Shown here: positions 50,778-63,984 of the stretch, in pieces
Numbering within the stretch: position 1 is the first letter of the stretch
How the letters are laid out: each line of letters opens with the position of its first letter
From: Odobenus rosmarus divergens
Lineage: Eukaryota > Chordata > Mammalia > Carnivora > Odobenidae
Reading direction: 5' to 3'
Assembly: GCF_000321225.1 (NCBI RefSeq)
Contig: NW_004450383.1
Span: forward strand, 164,400-228,399
DNA: 64,000 nt
Notes under the pieces: generated by a model
Told to the model about the DNA's origin: nothing
Databases searched by the model: none
The model's input: only the letters and a program-made list of their open reading frames with translations
Translations under genes and position numbers: made by a program

Positions 50778-51142
50778 TGAAAACTATAACCCCATCATCG
50801 TTGTGCACTGGACACCATCGCAGGGAGTGCATCGTTTACCAGGACTGTTATAAACTTTATCTTAAAATATGACTTAATATTGTACATTAAACATATATAG
50901 TTAAACAAATTACACTTAGTGTTTCATGTTAAAATAATTTTTTAGAAACATTTTTAGAAGTCCCCTTTTAAAAAAGAGCTCTTATCAAAAGACACATTAA
51001 TAAATGGTAAATCTTGGTTGTATGTACAAATTCTCTTTATAGAGTTGTAGTTTAGTATACTTTATAGTTTCTAGTCATCCATTTTCATGGTAGTTTAACT
51101 ATTCACAGTATAAGCATTTAATTTTCAAAAATGTGTTAACAA

Positions 51143-51346
51143 CGGGGCACCTTGGTGGCTCAGTTGGTTGAGCGTGCGACTCTTGGTTTCCGCTCAGGTC
51201 ATGATCTCAGGGTTGTGAGATCAAGCCCCGTGCCAGGCTCCATACTTAGCGGAGAGTTTGCCTGAGATTCTCTGTCTCTCTCTCTCTCTCTGCCCCTCCC
51301 TCCAGCACTCTCTTGCCCTCTCTCTCTCAAATAAATAAATCTTTAA
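51143..51346 (+). mobile_element. Carnivore tRNA-Lys SINE, sense
   Basis: Perfect 16-bp AAAAATGTGTTAACAA duplications at 51127-51142 and 51347-51362. Confidence 0.94.
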
Positions 51347-51518
51347 AAAAATGTGTTAACAATGATTAATTGAAATAAATAAATTTATGCTGGAGCAGCC
51401 ATTATTTAAAATGTATAATTTTTGTGGGCATAGTTTGCTAAACACTTTTTTTTTCCAATTTTGATTTGCTCAATAAGATGTAGTCAAGAAAGTTCAGGGC
51501 AACATATACATATATGTA

Positions 51519-51551
51519 ATGTGTGTATGTGTGTGTGGGTGTGTGTGTATG
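51519..51551. repeat. GT-rich microsatellite
   Basis: TGTGTGTATGTGTGTGTGGG-type imperfect run. Confidence 0.88.
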
Positions 51552-51726
51552 CAATGTTTGAAAGTTTATATCTTTGACTATATACACTCATATAAAGTCA
51601 CAAATTATATTGGTAAAAAGAAAGGATGAGCCTGCCTAAAAATAAAATATACCAAGTATAGAGTTTCAATTTAGAATCTATAGGTGTGTATGAGGTGTGG
51701 AGCTTTCATTTAGAATTGTCACAATA

Positions 51727-51978
51727 CAGGGTGCCTGGGTTGCTCAGTCAGTTGTTTCTGCCTTTGGTTCGGGTCATGATCCCAGGGTCCTGGGAGCGAG
51801 CCTGGAGTCTGGCTCCCTAATCAGCAGGGAACCTGCTTCTCCCTCTCCTTTCTGCCTCTCTTCCCAATGGTGCGAGTTCTCTCTCTCTCTCTCTCCCGCT
51901 CTCTCTCCACCCCCTTCTCTCTCTCATGCTCACTCTAACCCTCTCTCCCCCAAATAAATAAATAAAATCTTAAAAAAA
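51727..51978 (+). mobile_element. Carnivore tRNA-Lys SINE, sense, expanded CT region
   Basis: Perfect 15-bp AGAATTGTCACAATA duplications at 51712-51726 and 51979-51993; the CT-rich middle is longer than in neighbours. Confidence 0.94.
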
Positions 51979-52164
51979 AGAATTGTCACAATAGGAATTA
52001 ACATTCTCTATTCTGCTTTTCTCCTTCCACTCCAGTACCCAAGGCTACACAGTTACTTTATTTAAAAAGATATAGAAGAACTTTTACTAAGGAATAGATA
52101 GATTGACCAGAGCCATGAAACACCCTTTAACAGATCACCATGTAATGATTAGGTGATGATTTTT

Positions 52165-52259
52165 TTTTTGCATTTTAATTAATTAATTAATTTATTTATT
52201 TTGATGCAGTGTTCCATGATTCATTATTTGCGTATAACACCCAGTGCTCCATTCAATAA
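52165..52259 (-). mobile_element. Short (about 95 bp) L1 3' end, antisense
   Basis: T-rich start then the L1 terminus (TTGCGTATAACACCCAGTGC), between GTGATGATTTTT duplications at 52153-52164 and 52260-52271. Confidence 0.8.
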
Positions 52260-52829
52260 GTGATGATTTTTAAATAGTTTCTTCTTTTTCTCGCTTTCCT
52301 AATTTTTCTTTTTACCTGTGTCCAAACTCATAATGGAAACTTTTTTCTGTTTTTTTTTTTAATTTCTAGCTGATAAATAGAGAATATTTAATAGATAATT
52401 CTCAGAAATATAACAGACTTCATTGACTAATACAGCATTAACTACAAATGCTGCCATTCATTGAGTTAAACATTTTCAGACCACACAATTATGTTTTCCT
52501 ATTAGCCCCTTCAATTAGCACCTCCCTCCTCTTCTAATCTCTTTCTCATTTGTAATATCAGGGGGCTGAACTAGATGACTTCATGGGTTTTTTTCCAAAC
52601 CTCAAATGTTATGGGCTTAGTAGAGGCTACCCTGGCAATGGTTATGACTGTGCTATTATGTTAAAAAAACATAATGGAGTTTCACAATAAAGGGCTGAAA
52701 TAAAAAAAAGAAAAATGGAAAGTAATGTTCATTTTTGTTTCCCATTATACTTTGCCCCTGAGCTCACCCATTTTTTTAAACATAGTTCCGGACCCAAATT
52801 TGGGGAATCCGTCAGGAAAGCCTACATTA

Positions 52830-53035
52830 GTATTTGAAGGAAAAGTAGGAGATGGGAGAAATTCCGTTTCAGGCAGAAGGAATGTTACTGGTTTGATGTA
52901 CTGGAGTGGAGGACAGAGGGCCAGAGTTTTGATGAATAACCAGAGGGGTGCAGAGGATGGCCTGCTTTGTAAACGATGCTAAATGGTTTAAAATTATCCT
53001 GTGGCCAGCAGAAAGCCACTCCAGCCCAGAAGTGA
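52830..53035 (-). mobile_element. Possible antisense copy of the ancient family at 58140
   Basis: Words such as GATGGCCTGCTTTGTAAACG and CCAGCAGAAAGCCACTCCAG resemble the reverse strand of that family. Identified by eye only. Confidence 0.3.
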
Positions 53036-56000
53036 CGTGAGCCGAGCCTCTCCCTCTGCTGCCTCGGGATCTGTATACAGTCCAGTGACCATCTCTGGGC
53101 AGTTGAGTCTGGTTGGATCCTCCCCTGCCTAACTTGGTGTTGGTTTAGAAGGAGCTTGTTTCCTAGCCTAATGGGGAGGTAAAAATAATGAGCTGGACAT
53201 CAACAAATCATTTTATGAATCACTGCTTAATTGGAGAGCAATTTTAGCGAGATTTTTTTCACTGTGAAAAAGGAATGGTTTTTAACTTTCAAAAGAGGGT
53301 GAAACGAATCTTCCAAACTCTAATTTGGCACAGGCCAATAGGCTCTCGAGGCATCCTAAAGAGAGCTTTGTGAAGTTTCCAAAGGAAAAGAATATGTTTT
53401 TCTGTGTGTATGAGTGAAGTTACATACACTTGGCTCACCTGCCAATTTCTGGATCTAACCCCAACGTGGGAACATGACTAAGAATAAGGTTGGAGACAGG
53501 GAAGGCAGAATCGGAGTGGGCTGGAAGCAGTCTTACTGTGGTGCTTGCCAGGTCACCTGCCATATCCCAGGCCATGACACAAGGCAGTTTCCACCCAGTA
53601 AAGCAGACTGCTGTCAACTCCTGTGTAACTCACTCTGGCCGGTTTAGTTTCTAAGACTGTAATTAAGGTTTGTAAAGATTTCCTTTAGTTTTAGTTTTGC
53701 CTCAGGTCTACTTAGATGTAAACAACAAAAGTCTGAGACTAGCTGAGGAAAACTTCTTCTTCTTTCCTAATGCGTTTTTTTGGGGTTCTTGTTGATCTGT
53801 TTTTAATCACCCTTCTCCCTCCACCATCCCCAAGCTGCCATGCAGCCCTTCCCATTGACACAAAGAACCATGTCTGAGAGCCCTCTCTGCCTGTCTTCTT
53901 TGTCCTTTAGACTTCCCATATTTTGACAGAAAAGTTTTGCTTATTATTTCTTGCAATTTATCTTTTAGGGCACTATTACGGCCTTCAGTACAGACTTGCT
54001 GTTTTAGCTAAATTTTTTTTATCATCGTATTAAATATTTTATATGGTTGAAATACATACCTGTGTATGTTCTGATAACTATTTATATTTTAGCTTGTTAA
54101 CACAAAATGTTCCACAATTAAATGCATTGTTAAAAGCTGCTCGGATGTATGGATTGCCACGTTAGAAAGTAGGTAGTTGCTCGTTTCGGCCAGGATTTAT
54201 AGAGCAAGGGAAGTCAGTACAAAATGTCTCGATAACAAAACACAAAGCTTCAACCTCTTTAAAGGTTGCCCTCTCCCTCCACACCCCACCCCCGTCGACT
54301 GCAATTGTCTAGAAGTTTAGGCATATTGGCAAATTAGTAATCCACCCGTGTCAACCAGTCTTCAACCCTAAAACTGTGGAACATCTTTGAAAAAAGTGAA
54401 AGGAAATGTTTTATCAGGTCTTGGTCCTTGAATAAGGATTGCTGAGAGGGAAGAGAAAAATGAGATCATAATTTGTTGCAGTTCTATGATCCCACAGCTG
54501 AACTTGGATTCATTTCAGGTAGCTTAAATGCAATTGTTGAACAGAAATGGGTTATACATTTTATTCACTGACCCGAAGTTCACTACGGATGTATTAGCTA
54601 AGGATAGGTTTAGGCTATCTTTGTGAAAATTTGAACCTCTTTCTCTAGAATGGGTTGATCAAATTTCCTCATGAGGAAGAAAAATTAGAGGCATTCTAAA
54701 GCCTTGCAGTCTTTCAGTTTTGCTAATGGAAAACAAAATACATTAATTACTGTAATCAGCATTGAAATCATTCACTTTGGGCGCCTGGGTGGCTCAGTTG
54801 GTTAGGCGACTGCCTTCGGCTCAGGTCATGATCCTGGAGTCCCGGGATCGAGTCCCACGTCGGGCTCCCTGCTCAGCGGGGGGTCTGCTTCTCCCTCTGA
54901 CCCTCTTCCCTCTCGTGCTCTCTCACTCTCTCTCTCTCAAATAAAAAAATAAAATCTTTAAAAAAAAAAGAAAGAAATCATTCACTTTGAATTCCACAAA
55001 CTGTTCGCCGAACTCAGTTTAGTGACAATCAATGACTTCTTCACTTACACTTAGACTGTCACCTGAATATAACTGGCTGTATCCAGGGCCAGTCTCCGCA
55101 TGGTGTCTCCTTCAAAGGATATATCCTATCGCCGTGAATAGTGTAGATGGTTATCATAGGTCTACTTTAATGGTCTGACAGAGGGATTTTCATGATGTGC
55201 CATGAAAGCTTCCTAAAAATCCTCTTCCTCTGTCTCCACCAGTTTCCCACTCATAACAGCTGCATAAACACTCTCCCTCTTTTGCTCTGTGGTCCCCTCA
55301 AGACCCCTCTGGCCTCACGTTCAGTTATTTTTCCACACAGCCCAAACCCTTGTTGGGCAACTGTGAGCTTCCTCACTAAATTCAACCCTCAGGAAGTACA
55401 ATTTTCTTTTTAGAGTATTTTCCCTTGGATTTTCTTCTTTCCATATACCTTCTTTGTTCTCCTAATACGATCAGAATTTCTCTCAGGGGCCCCTGAGGGC
55501 ATTGTGAGGCTTGCCCTGTTTCCTTCAAAGTCCTTTCTACCAGCCTAGGTGCTTGGAAATTTGGAAGAGGGGGGAAAGGAGCACATTATTGTGTTTAGAT
55601 TTATTTCTCTCTTCACATGGATGTATGAATGTATCTTCTGAAATATGGGTAAGATGTTGCTTTCCCTTCATTCTTTTTCTCAAGGGAGTAGTGTGCAACT
55701 AGATTTCCTTCACTGTACCAAGCAATGCAAACTGGAGCCATCCCTAACTCTCAAATCCTAGAATCTTTTTCTCGGTAAAATCCCAGAGCATTTCTAGTTT
55801 CTGGAATGTTCCTTGTGAACATTCTGAATATTCTGCTATACAGAAGACAAAATTCAAGGTATAATATTTGAATCAGAGCAGTTTCCTTATTGGGCTTTGG
55901 GAAACTCACTGGTCTCTGACCAGCATATTCTGCCTGTCCAAATGCCAGCTCCAAAGTGCTGAGACATACCTGCCTCATTGTCCATACCTCAAATGATCTG

Positions 56001-58139
56001 AGCATCATTAGATTCATGAGTCCCTTTGTAGTAGGGTTTATGCATGTGGTCATTTGGTCAATTGGCTGTAAGTCCACTCTGATGTGAACTTGTTACTTCC
56101 GATCCTCCCATCTGTTCGTACCTTTGCCTAGTGGATGTCTTGCTTTTAACCATTTATAATGAATTTATCACATACCCAGAAAATGCCGTTCCAACATCTG
56201 CACTCAGCTCAGATTCATCTAGATATTCATGTTCTTCAGGATGGTGAGCCTGACTGCCATTAGACGGAGGTTTTGATGGATCTGTGTCCACAAATAGTAC
56301 CTAATGCCCATTGCTATAGATCAGGAGTCATAACCTCAAATGCTTACAGGAGCAAGGCAATTACAGAAGCAAATTAGTTGGGCTAAATAGAACAAGCTGC
56401 CCTCCTAGGGGGAGATGTGATTTCTCACTTTTTATAGAGACATGGTTACAAAATAAACATTTCTCTTTTTGACATCAATAATAATAATAATAAATAACAC
56501 AAGAATGATATCATTGACAGCTGATGACAGTGTTCCCATCAGCCGTCACAGTTCCTTCATGCACACTAGAAAAGGGCATTTTCCAAGAGGAAAATGCCTT
56601 GAACTTAGCGATTACTAAGGTCACTTTAATTTGAAATCCAATAGCAGCAATCAATCCCTTGGGGAGTGTGCCAGGCCAATAGAGCAGGTCAGAAGGTACA
56701 TATCAACCTCTCCATTTTGAGAAAGCACTCCAGTGTCTCAAGAAATTGTTTGGACTTACCTAAGAATCACTCTCCAGATAGCTATACCATGAAAAAATGT
56801 TTTGAGTTCCTCCTATTTGTGAATTTGTGTAACACTGTTCAAGTCCAATCCTCTAGCACCTAGAGTCTAGGCTGGAACATCCTATTCTGTGAATAGAGCA
56901 CCCTCCCCCAGGTTGTCATTTCAATCTAGAGTACTGTCTATAATGTCGTTTTGGCTTTGCATTGGTATTGTGCTCATGTCTGATTCTTTTTCACCGTTTG
57001 GTACTACATTTTTTTTTCTAATAATTTAGCTGCTCATATGGCTCAATTGTGTGGTACGATTTGATTCAGGTGGACTCAGGAACTATCCAAGTTATTCAGG
57101 AAGCATTAATAAATAACAGGATGTTTGCTTTGTTTTTCTTTAAGAGTTAAGATATGAACATTTTATGCAGTACAGTCAATAGAAAGCTTCCCAAATACCT
57201 TCCTAAGCCATCTCTTCCCCCATCTTCCCATTCGAGGGAATGGTTACATGCAAAAATCATCATCACCATCATCATCATATTTCTCTCTCTCATGCTTACA
57301 CACACAGTCCTGTCATCACTAAGCTGTTCTCTCCCTTCCTATTTTTCCTGTCTCAGCCCCATGCCCTTGCTGACATGTATGTAGCCCCTTTCCTCCACAT
57401 TTAACCCCTGGACTAACACAAGACCTACTCATTCTACTGTGCTCTGCCCCAGGAAAGATTAGTTCATCCCATTCTAATAGTTTCAGTTGAAATTTAATCT
57501 CCTTGGGAGGTTGGTAAATACCGTTCTCTACCTCATTATAAGAAATTATGCATTAGTTTAAAAACATGAAAAAGGAGAAAGATCAAGTTTTTGACATATC
57601 TTTTCAAGCTATTCTCTGGGTTGCATTTCTACTTTATGAATGCCTGCTTCTGTATTTGTCAGTAATAAACCAGCCAACTAACCCCAAAAGAACTTGAAAG
57701 AGATACCATGCCATGAGCCTTAAAATAAAACAAGAAAGTTCTCTTTCTAGGTGTCAAGCAGTGAGTGCTAAGTCATCTAGAGTTTTCTGTTTTAGAAAGC
57801 AAGACAGTTGGACATAAATTAAGTCTCCTATCTTTGTTGCTGTCATAGAAGGAAACTGTTCCTGGGTATGAGGATTTATTATTCATTGGTGAATGTCACT
57901 TTTTTAAAGCTACTGAACTCAACTTATGTAGACTGAAAAATGAGAAGGATTTATTTACAGACCAAAAATGAGAGTTGAGTTAAAATGTATTCAATATTTT
58001 GTTATAAAACCTGAAGTACATACCATTTAATTTTTAAAATCAAATGTTTCTTAATACTTTAAAGTTATAATTAGTTAACTGTGGAAAAAAGAAGTTAGTC
58101 TAAAAATTATATACTTTATTAAATTTCATTTTATTAAAT
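53036..58139. other. Long repeat-poor intron stretch (one SINE)
   Basis: Apart from the SINE at 54780 I recognise no repeat over about 5 kb, and no coding exon. Sequence is of mixed composition with several splice-like sites but no CUB or Sushi frame. Confidence 0.5.
54780..54973 (+). mobile_element. Carnivore tRNA-Lys SINE, young subfamily
   Basis: Perfect 16-bp GAAATCATTCACTTTG duplications (54764-54779 and 54974-54989). Shares the variants GGCGACTGCC/AGCGACTGCC and ATCCTGGAGTCCCGGGATCG with the copy at 63787. Confidence 0.95.
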
Positions 58140-58770
58140 ATACCACTCAAGCTCATGTTAGTCCCTCTTCCTGGTTTCTCATCTCGATGATCTCTGTACG
58201 TTCCAGAGCTAGATCTTGAATATTTTCCCCCTTTCTATTTCCACTCATGCTATGGGTAACTGTCATCCAGTCTCTAACTTTTAAATAATATCTATGTGCT
58301 GATGTCTCCCAAATTTACATCACTAGCCTAGTTCTTTGCCCTGAAGTCCAGACTCATATATTCAACTTCCTACTCAACATCTCCACATAGATGTTTAATA
58401 GGCATCTCAAACTTAACCTGTCCAAAACGGATCTGCTCTCCCTCTGTTACTCCAAACCTGCTACTGTCACAGACTTTCACCATCATCATTAATAGCTTCA
58501 TTCTTCCAGTAATCCAGACCAAAATTCTTGGAGTAATTTCTCATTGCTTTCTTTCTGTTATAACCATACACAATCCATCAGAAAAAAAAAAAAAAGTGTT
58601 AGTTCTACCTTTGAAATATATTCAAAACTCATCTGGTTCTTACTTCCTCCACTGCTGACATTCTGGTCACAGCAACCATTATCTCTGGCCCAAATTACTG
58701 CAACAGCTTCCTAACTGGTCTCACTGTTTCTGCCCTTATCCCTATTCACTTCTGTAGAAATGATTTGTTG
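58140..58770 (+). mobile_element. Ancient LINE-like repeat, same family as 4300
   Basis: Shares blocks with 4300-4720, for example AATAGGCATCTCAAACTTAA and CAGACCAAAATTCTTGGAGT. A 14-base A run lies inside. Not firmly named. Confidence 0.5.
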
Positions 58771-61700
58771 TCCCATTCACCTATGTCCATTGATTAAGTT
58801 CTTCATAGTCACTTCTCCACTGGGACTCAGAAGGGTTCTGATGCATGTGCACTATCAGCATCTCTCCTTATTTTTGCCTGGGTTTTGTCTCCCCTGCTCT
58901 CTGTGCTGCAGTTAGCAATGCCCTCTTTGATCTAAAGCAATCTCTTCAACAAAAATGGAAATAGAATATTGGCCTTCTGGATTATATGGTCATGTTCTTG
59001 AATATAATTAGGGTATAATACATTCATTGAACTGCTTTATAGATAAAGAGGATTACATTTAATGAAATACATTGGAAGAGTCAGAAGAATGCTATTGGCT
59101 CAAAGCTGTTGATTTAATTAAGACACCAAGTTAAGACTAACTGAAAGAAAGTTCCCCTTCCTTGTGGAGACTCATAATATTTAATAATATCATTGTAGCT
59201 TCCCTGGCTGACAAGAAAAACTTTAGGAGCAAAATGAACGACAAACAAGGTATAGAGGATAATTTTCTTGTAGCTTTGGTATTGGCAACTTAGACGCCCA
59301 GCTAAGGAGAAAAAAGTCTCAAAACCCACTCTATAAAATAATAACAATAATAAATTGAAGTCCAGATACCCCCTTCATGGCTAATTAAGTATGCTCTAAC
59401 TGATTCATCTCTCTCAATCATAACCTCAGGCACCCCACTTCCAATTTATATAAGCAGCAAAAAGAAAGTAAGGGGAATCAAGATCTAGATTGATCAATCT
59501 ATTGATCTATCTATCAATCATCTACCTGTCTGTCAATCTATCTGAAACCACTGAAGTCGTAGTTGTTCAGTTTTTTTATCTCTCTATAAGAAGGAGGATA
59601 CTAGTCTTTTTCTCTTCAAGCCAAGTTGAGGGGGAGGGCTTTAGAAGAATCCCTCATAAAGAATGGAGGTGCCTGGGAGAAAGAGGAACGAGAATCCCCA
59701 GGTAGATATCTGATTATACATTGTGCTATTGCTGGTCTGTCCTCTGTGCTGATTGAGCAAGAGGAAGAAAATTGACAGATCGAAAAGAAGGAAAACTGTC
59801 TAGTTCAAACAATTTGGCAAGTCAGTGATGTCAATTTCCTATGCATCAAATGAATACCAAAGAAGGTACCTGAGCTTCACCACCAAGTGAAGGAAACCCA
59901 ACAACCTGAGACCATAGTGTATAGTGCCAGGAATGGGAGTGAGGAAGTGACTGGAAGAGGTTGAGCTTCTCCTATAACAGGGAATTAAACAGTGAGAAGC
60001 CACCTTTCCCCACGCTTGGCCTTTCCAAAGGACTCATTTATTCTCATGGAGAACAAATATTTTCCATATCTGACAAATGGAAGGCATCAAGGAAGAGTCA
60101 GGGTAATGAGGGATACAGCAATAGCCAGGAAAGGACTGACAATAGCATCCATCCCATCCCAGCCCTAACAGACCACAGGCAAAAGGACCTAAAAGGAAGA
60201 GGAAGGAGATAAGATGAGGGGGAGACTATTCTAAGTGGGTAAGTGAATGGAGGAATGAATCATCAGCAAGTGCTAGTCCTCCATCAGCACCTCCTCCCCA
60301 TTCTCTAAGCCTCTCAGGCCATTGCTCAAGGATGCACCTTGGGTAGATGTGTGGAAAAGATAAGATAATAATTTTGCTTTGGACTGGACCCAGTTTTTTA
60401 ATACTGAAAGTGATGAGAACGTTAGAGGATCTGCCCAACTTTTATTTAAGGAGATGGAGATTCGGCAGTGCATTTTTGAAGACAGTAATTAGAAGGAAGG
60501 AAGAAGGGAAGAAGGGAAAAGGAAGGAAGGAAGGAAGGAAGGAAGGAAGGAAGGATGAAGGAAGGAAAGAGGGAAACCCATTTCTGTTTTTGTTCCATCA
60601 ATTTCAGAATGTACCATAAAATGCTTACTCAAGCAAGAACTTCCTTGCCCTCAGCAGAGAACACCCTGCATAACCATGGCTTATTCTCCTTCCTACTCTC
60701 TAATGGGGTATCTGAGAAAATTCCTTGAGTGAATAGGATAGGACTGAAGTCCCTGGAGAACTGTTTGGAGGCAAGGCTGGATCCACATGCCTGATGAACT
60801 TTCCCTTTGAGGCTAAGAGATTTTCTCTTTCTCTTGAACTCAATTAGCCTCAAAGGATAGGAAACCCTTCTCATTCACAGATACTGCATTCTCTTTGGAG
60901 GCAGTTCTTCTGAGAGAGCAATTAGAGTAACAAGCTGATGCATAGATCAGATTTATTTGTGGTTCTCATTGAGAGAATGTGCATACATCTAAAAATAAAC
61001 CGCACTTTTAATTAAATGTTTACATAGTATTAAATTCCATTCTCCTGGAGGGCTACCACAGGGAATCTGATGTAGTAGCAATCTGCAGGGTTTTGTTCCC
61101 ACTTTCTGTGGAGCTGAGTCTGGGAGAAGGGTTGAAGGGGTTATGGAGATGAAAGAAGGTACAGAGCTGTGATTGTTTCTCTGTAACGCTGGCCCTTTAA
61201 TTTGTATGTTTCCAGCTTCCTCTTTTTATCCTAGATTCAGACCCAACATATTTCTCATAATTTTCTTAAAAATCATCCAGCGTGCTGAGGTTAAAGAGAG
61301 TCAGTAATTACTTACCACACCTCTATTCATAAAGAAAGTTAAAAAGGGGGGGGGCAGGGATGGAACACTCATTGTTTGATAATCCCTGAGATGGTATCTG
61401 GATTTTATCCATGCACAGCTCCCCAGAAAGGCGAAATGTTAGAACGCTCACTTTTTAAATTCACTTATAGCCAAACTCCTGAGATCAAACTCAACTCTTC
61501 CCATCCCCAACTCCCCTCTGAGCACCTAACTGCCACTTCTCAGATGAAAGAGCATCTCCTGCTGTGGAACACTAGAATTCCTTAGCATTTTTATTCAAGG
61601 GAATTTTATCTGAATAAAGTCTGAAGCACTTTTGACTCTTTCATACAGGACTTAAAACATAGTGGGTATTTTGAATTTGTCCCTTCTACTTAAAGTAACA

Positions 61701-62069
61701 CAGAAATGAGTCAGCACTCCAACGCAAATTATTTATAACAGACTTTCTTCAGACCTTAGAAAAATAAAAGTAGATAAATGAACTATGTCTACTTTATATT
61801 TATCATATGTGCCCTGTTTTTATTGTTAAAAATGGGGGTCGGTTGGTTTAGAGACAACAATCTGTATTTCACTAACAGATGCAAATCACTTCTTTATCTC
61901 AGGAACCTGAGATATTATCCAGGGGAATCTTGAAGCCATATCTTAGGTTTTTTCAGTGTGGTCTATGGGCCAACAGCAGCAAAATAGCCTGTGAGGCCAG
62001 GGTGGGGGTGAGGGAATTGTTAACAGCGCTGCTTTCTGGATCCCACCTTATAAATAGATGTGCATTCTA
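58771..62069. other. Unassigned intron DNA
   Basis: Holds the GGAA microsatellite at 60491 and a G run near 61346. No exon seen. Confidence 0.5.
60491..60573. repeat. GGAA/GAAG microsatellite
   Basis: Purine-only run with at least eight consecutive GGAA units at about 60521-60554. Confidence 0.95.
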
Positions 62070-62083
62070 GAAATCTGCATTTT

Positions 62084-62271
62084 TTTTAAGATTTTATTTA
62101 TTTGACAGAGAGAGACATAGCAAGAGAGGGAACACAAGCAGGGGGAGTGGGAGAGGGAGAAGCAGGCTCCCCGCCGAGCAGGGAGCCCGATGTGGGGCTC
62201 GATCCCAGGACCCTGGGATCATGACCTGAGCCGAAGGCAGACGCTTAACAACTGAGTCATCCAGGCGCCTC
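62084..62271 (-). mobile_element. Carnivore tRNA-Lys SINE, antisense
   Basis: GAAATCTGCATTTT duplications at 62070-62083 and 62274-62287; near-consensus body. Confidence 0.93.
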
Positions 62272-62389
62272 TGGAAATCTGCATTTTAACAAGTTCCCTG
62301 GGTGCCCACTAAGGTTTAAGTCTTCAAAAACAGTAACCACTGCATAAAACCAGAAAGTCCTTTCCTTATTCCTCCACAAACTATAAGCT

Positions 62390-62734
62390 TCCAAAACAAA
62401 GAACTACTTGACTTTCCCTCATACACATTTGTATTTTCACTTCCTGTCTCTGCTCTCTCTGTCCAACTCCTCTTATCTTCTATTCATTTTTTTAAATCTA
62501 AATTCACTCCTGACAAAATCACCTTCGAGAACTCTTTCCTGATGTCCCTAGGATGTTACCTGTCTCTTCCCTTTGTTTCCAGCCCGCCTGTCCAGTTCAA
62601 GCATGGATTTGTCCTGCATGTTAGCTATACCCGTCTTCCTTGTAGAGTGTGGGTATCTTGAGGCAGAGAAAATGTCATATGGATTTGTTTTTTAATTTCA
62701 GCACCTAGCCGAGTATCTTATATATAGCAGAAAC
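62390..62734 (+). mobile_element. L2-like 3' region
   Basis: Contains GAGAACTCTTTCCTGATGTC, GTAGAGTGTGGGTATCTTGA and CAGCACCTAGCCGAGTATCT, the order seen in L2 3' ends. Confidence 0.5.
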
Positions 62735-63222
62735 CATATATGAGACAGATTAGGAGAAAAAAAGTTTATTACATGCACAAAGAGGCCCAATAATGAAATT
62801 GAAACCTAAAGAAATGAGCAAGGCAGATAGTTTATATACTTTTTATGCAAAGATTCTTTGAGGAATTGACAGGACAAAGAAAAACTTGGGAGTTTCACTT
62901 GGTGAGAAATTCTAAACAGAATTTGGACCACAATGGTAAATTAGTAAACAACAACAACAACAACAAAAAGTAACAAGGGTTATTTACACAGTCTCCTTGG
63001 CTTTAAATTTCCCATCTCTGGTATAAGGATATCTCTTTACCTCCTGGTACCAGGAAGGTACCTTTCATGTGGGAGATTTATTTCCTGTTTTCAGGGGGAC
63101 AGAGAAGGGTCTGAATGTCCTTTTTGTACAGGTTATCTCTTAAGTAATATTTATTTAAAATAATCAATAATGCCAAGTGGTCCCTCTTGGGGTGGCCTGT
63201 CTTGGCCCCACATAGGCAAATT
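62735..63222 (+). mobile_element. Unnamed LTR-like element, second copy
   Basis: Begins GAGACAGATTAGGAGAAAAA and ends GGCCTGTCTTGGCCCCACAT, like the element at 31448-31979. A short AAC run sits at 62948-62968. The family is unidentified. Confidence 0.42.
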
Positions 63223-63360
63223 ATTTAAATTCTCTACACATCAATGTTCTTATCTATAATAATAGCACATATGTGGCTGGATTTTTTTGAGAGTTATATA
63301 AAATAATCCAAGGGACTTTTCTCACAGTTCCTGGCACATAGAAAATATTCAATAAATGCC
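63220..63360 (+). mobile_element. MIR fragment
   Basis: Ends with TTCCTGGCACATAGAAAATA then TTCAATAAATGCCAA, the usual MIR 3' end. Confidence 0.65.
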
Positions 63361-63786
63361 AATTGGTGAAAATAATACAAATACCACACAGACACATACC
63401 TGACACACAGTTGTTTGCTGCATGACTGAAACACAAATGAGTAAATGATGAGTGAGTGAATGAATGAATGGGACTTTGAAAATACCTTGTCTGGTCTTGA
63501 TCTCCTTTCTGTTTTGTATATATTCCAGTTTCCCTGGTTCAGGCAAGCTTAGTTACTGTCTTTTACAGAAGTCTATCTTAAACTGTGTTGCCTTTATACA
63601 TGGAGGTACACAATCTTATTTTAGTTGTTGAATGTGTAAGCATTTATTACATTTCAAAAGCTACATATTTATTTTTAGGCATTTTGGGGAAAAAATATAA
63701 GTAGTACATAAACACTATGACTTCATAGATATTTTTATTTAGGGCAAGTCTAAAAAAGTCATTGAAGTTAAAATATAAGTGAATCT

Positions 63787-63984
63787 GGGCGCCTGGGTGG
63801 CTCAGTTGGTTAAGCGACTGCCTTCGGCTCAGGTCATGATCCTGGAGTCCCGGGATCGAGCCCCACATCGGGCTCCCTGCTCAGCGGGGAGTCTGCTTCT
63901 CCCTCTGACCCTCTTTCCCTCTCGTGCTTTCTATCTCTCATTCTCTCTCTCTCTCAAATAAATAAATAAAATCTTTAAAAAAAA
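63787..63984 (+). mobile_element. Carnivore tRNA-Lys SINE, young subfamily
   Basis: Perfect AAATATAAGTGAATCT duplications at 63771-63786 and 63985-64000; the right copy ends with the window. Very similar to the SINE at 54780. Confidence 0.95.

Noticed and set aside
54780..54860. tRNA gene calls at SINE heads (here and at the other SINEs)
   Set aside because: The heads keep promoter-box-like text such as TGGCTCAGTTGG but are part of SINEs with bodies and A-rich tails; they do not form proper tRNA genes.
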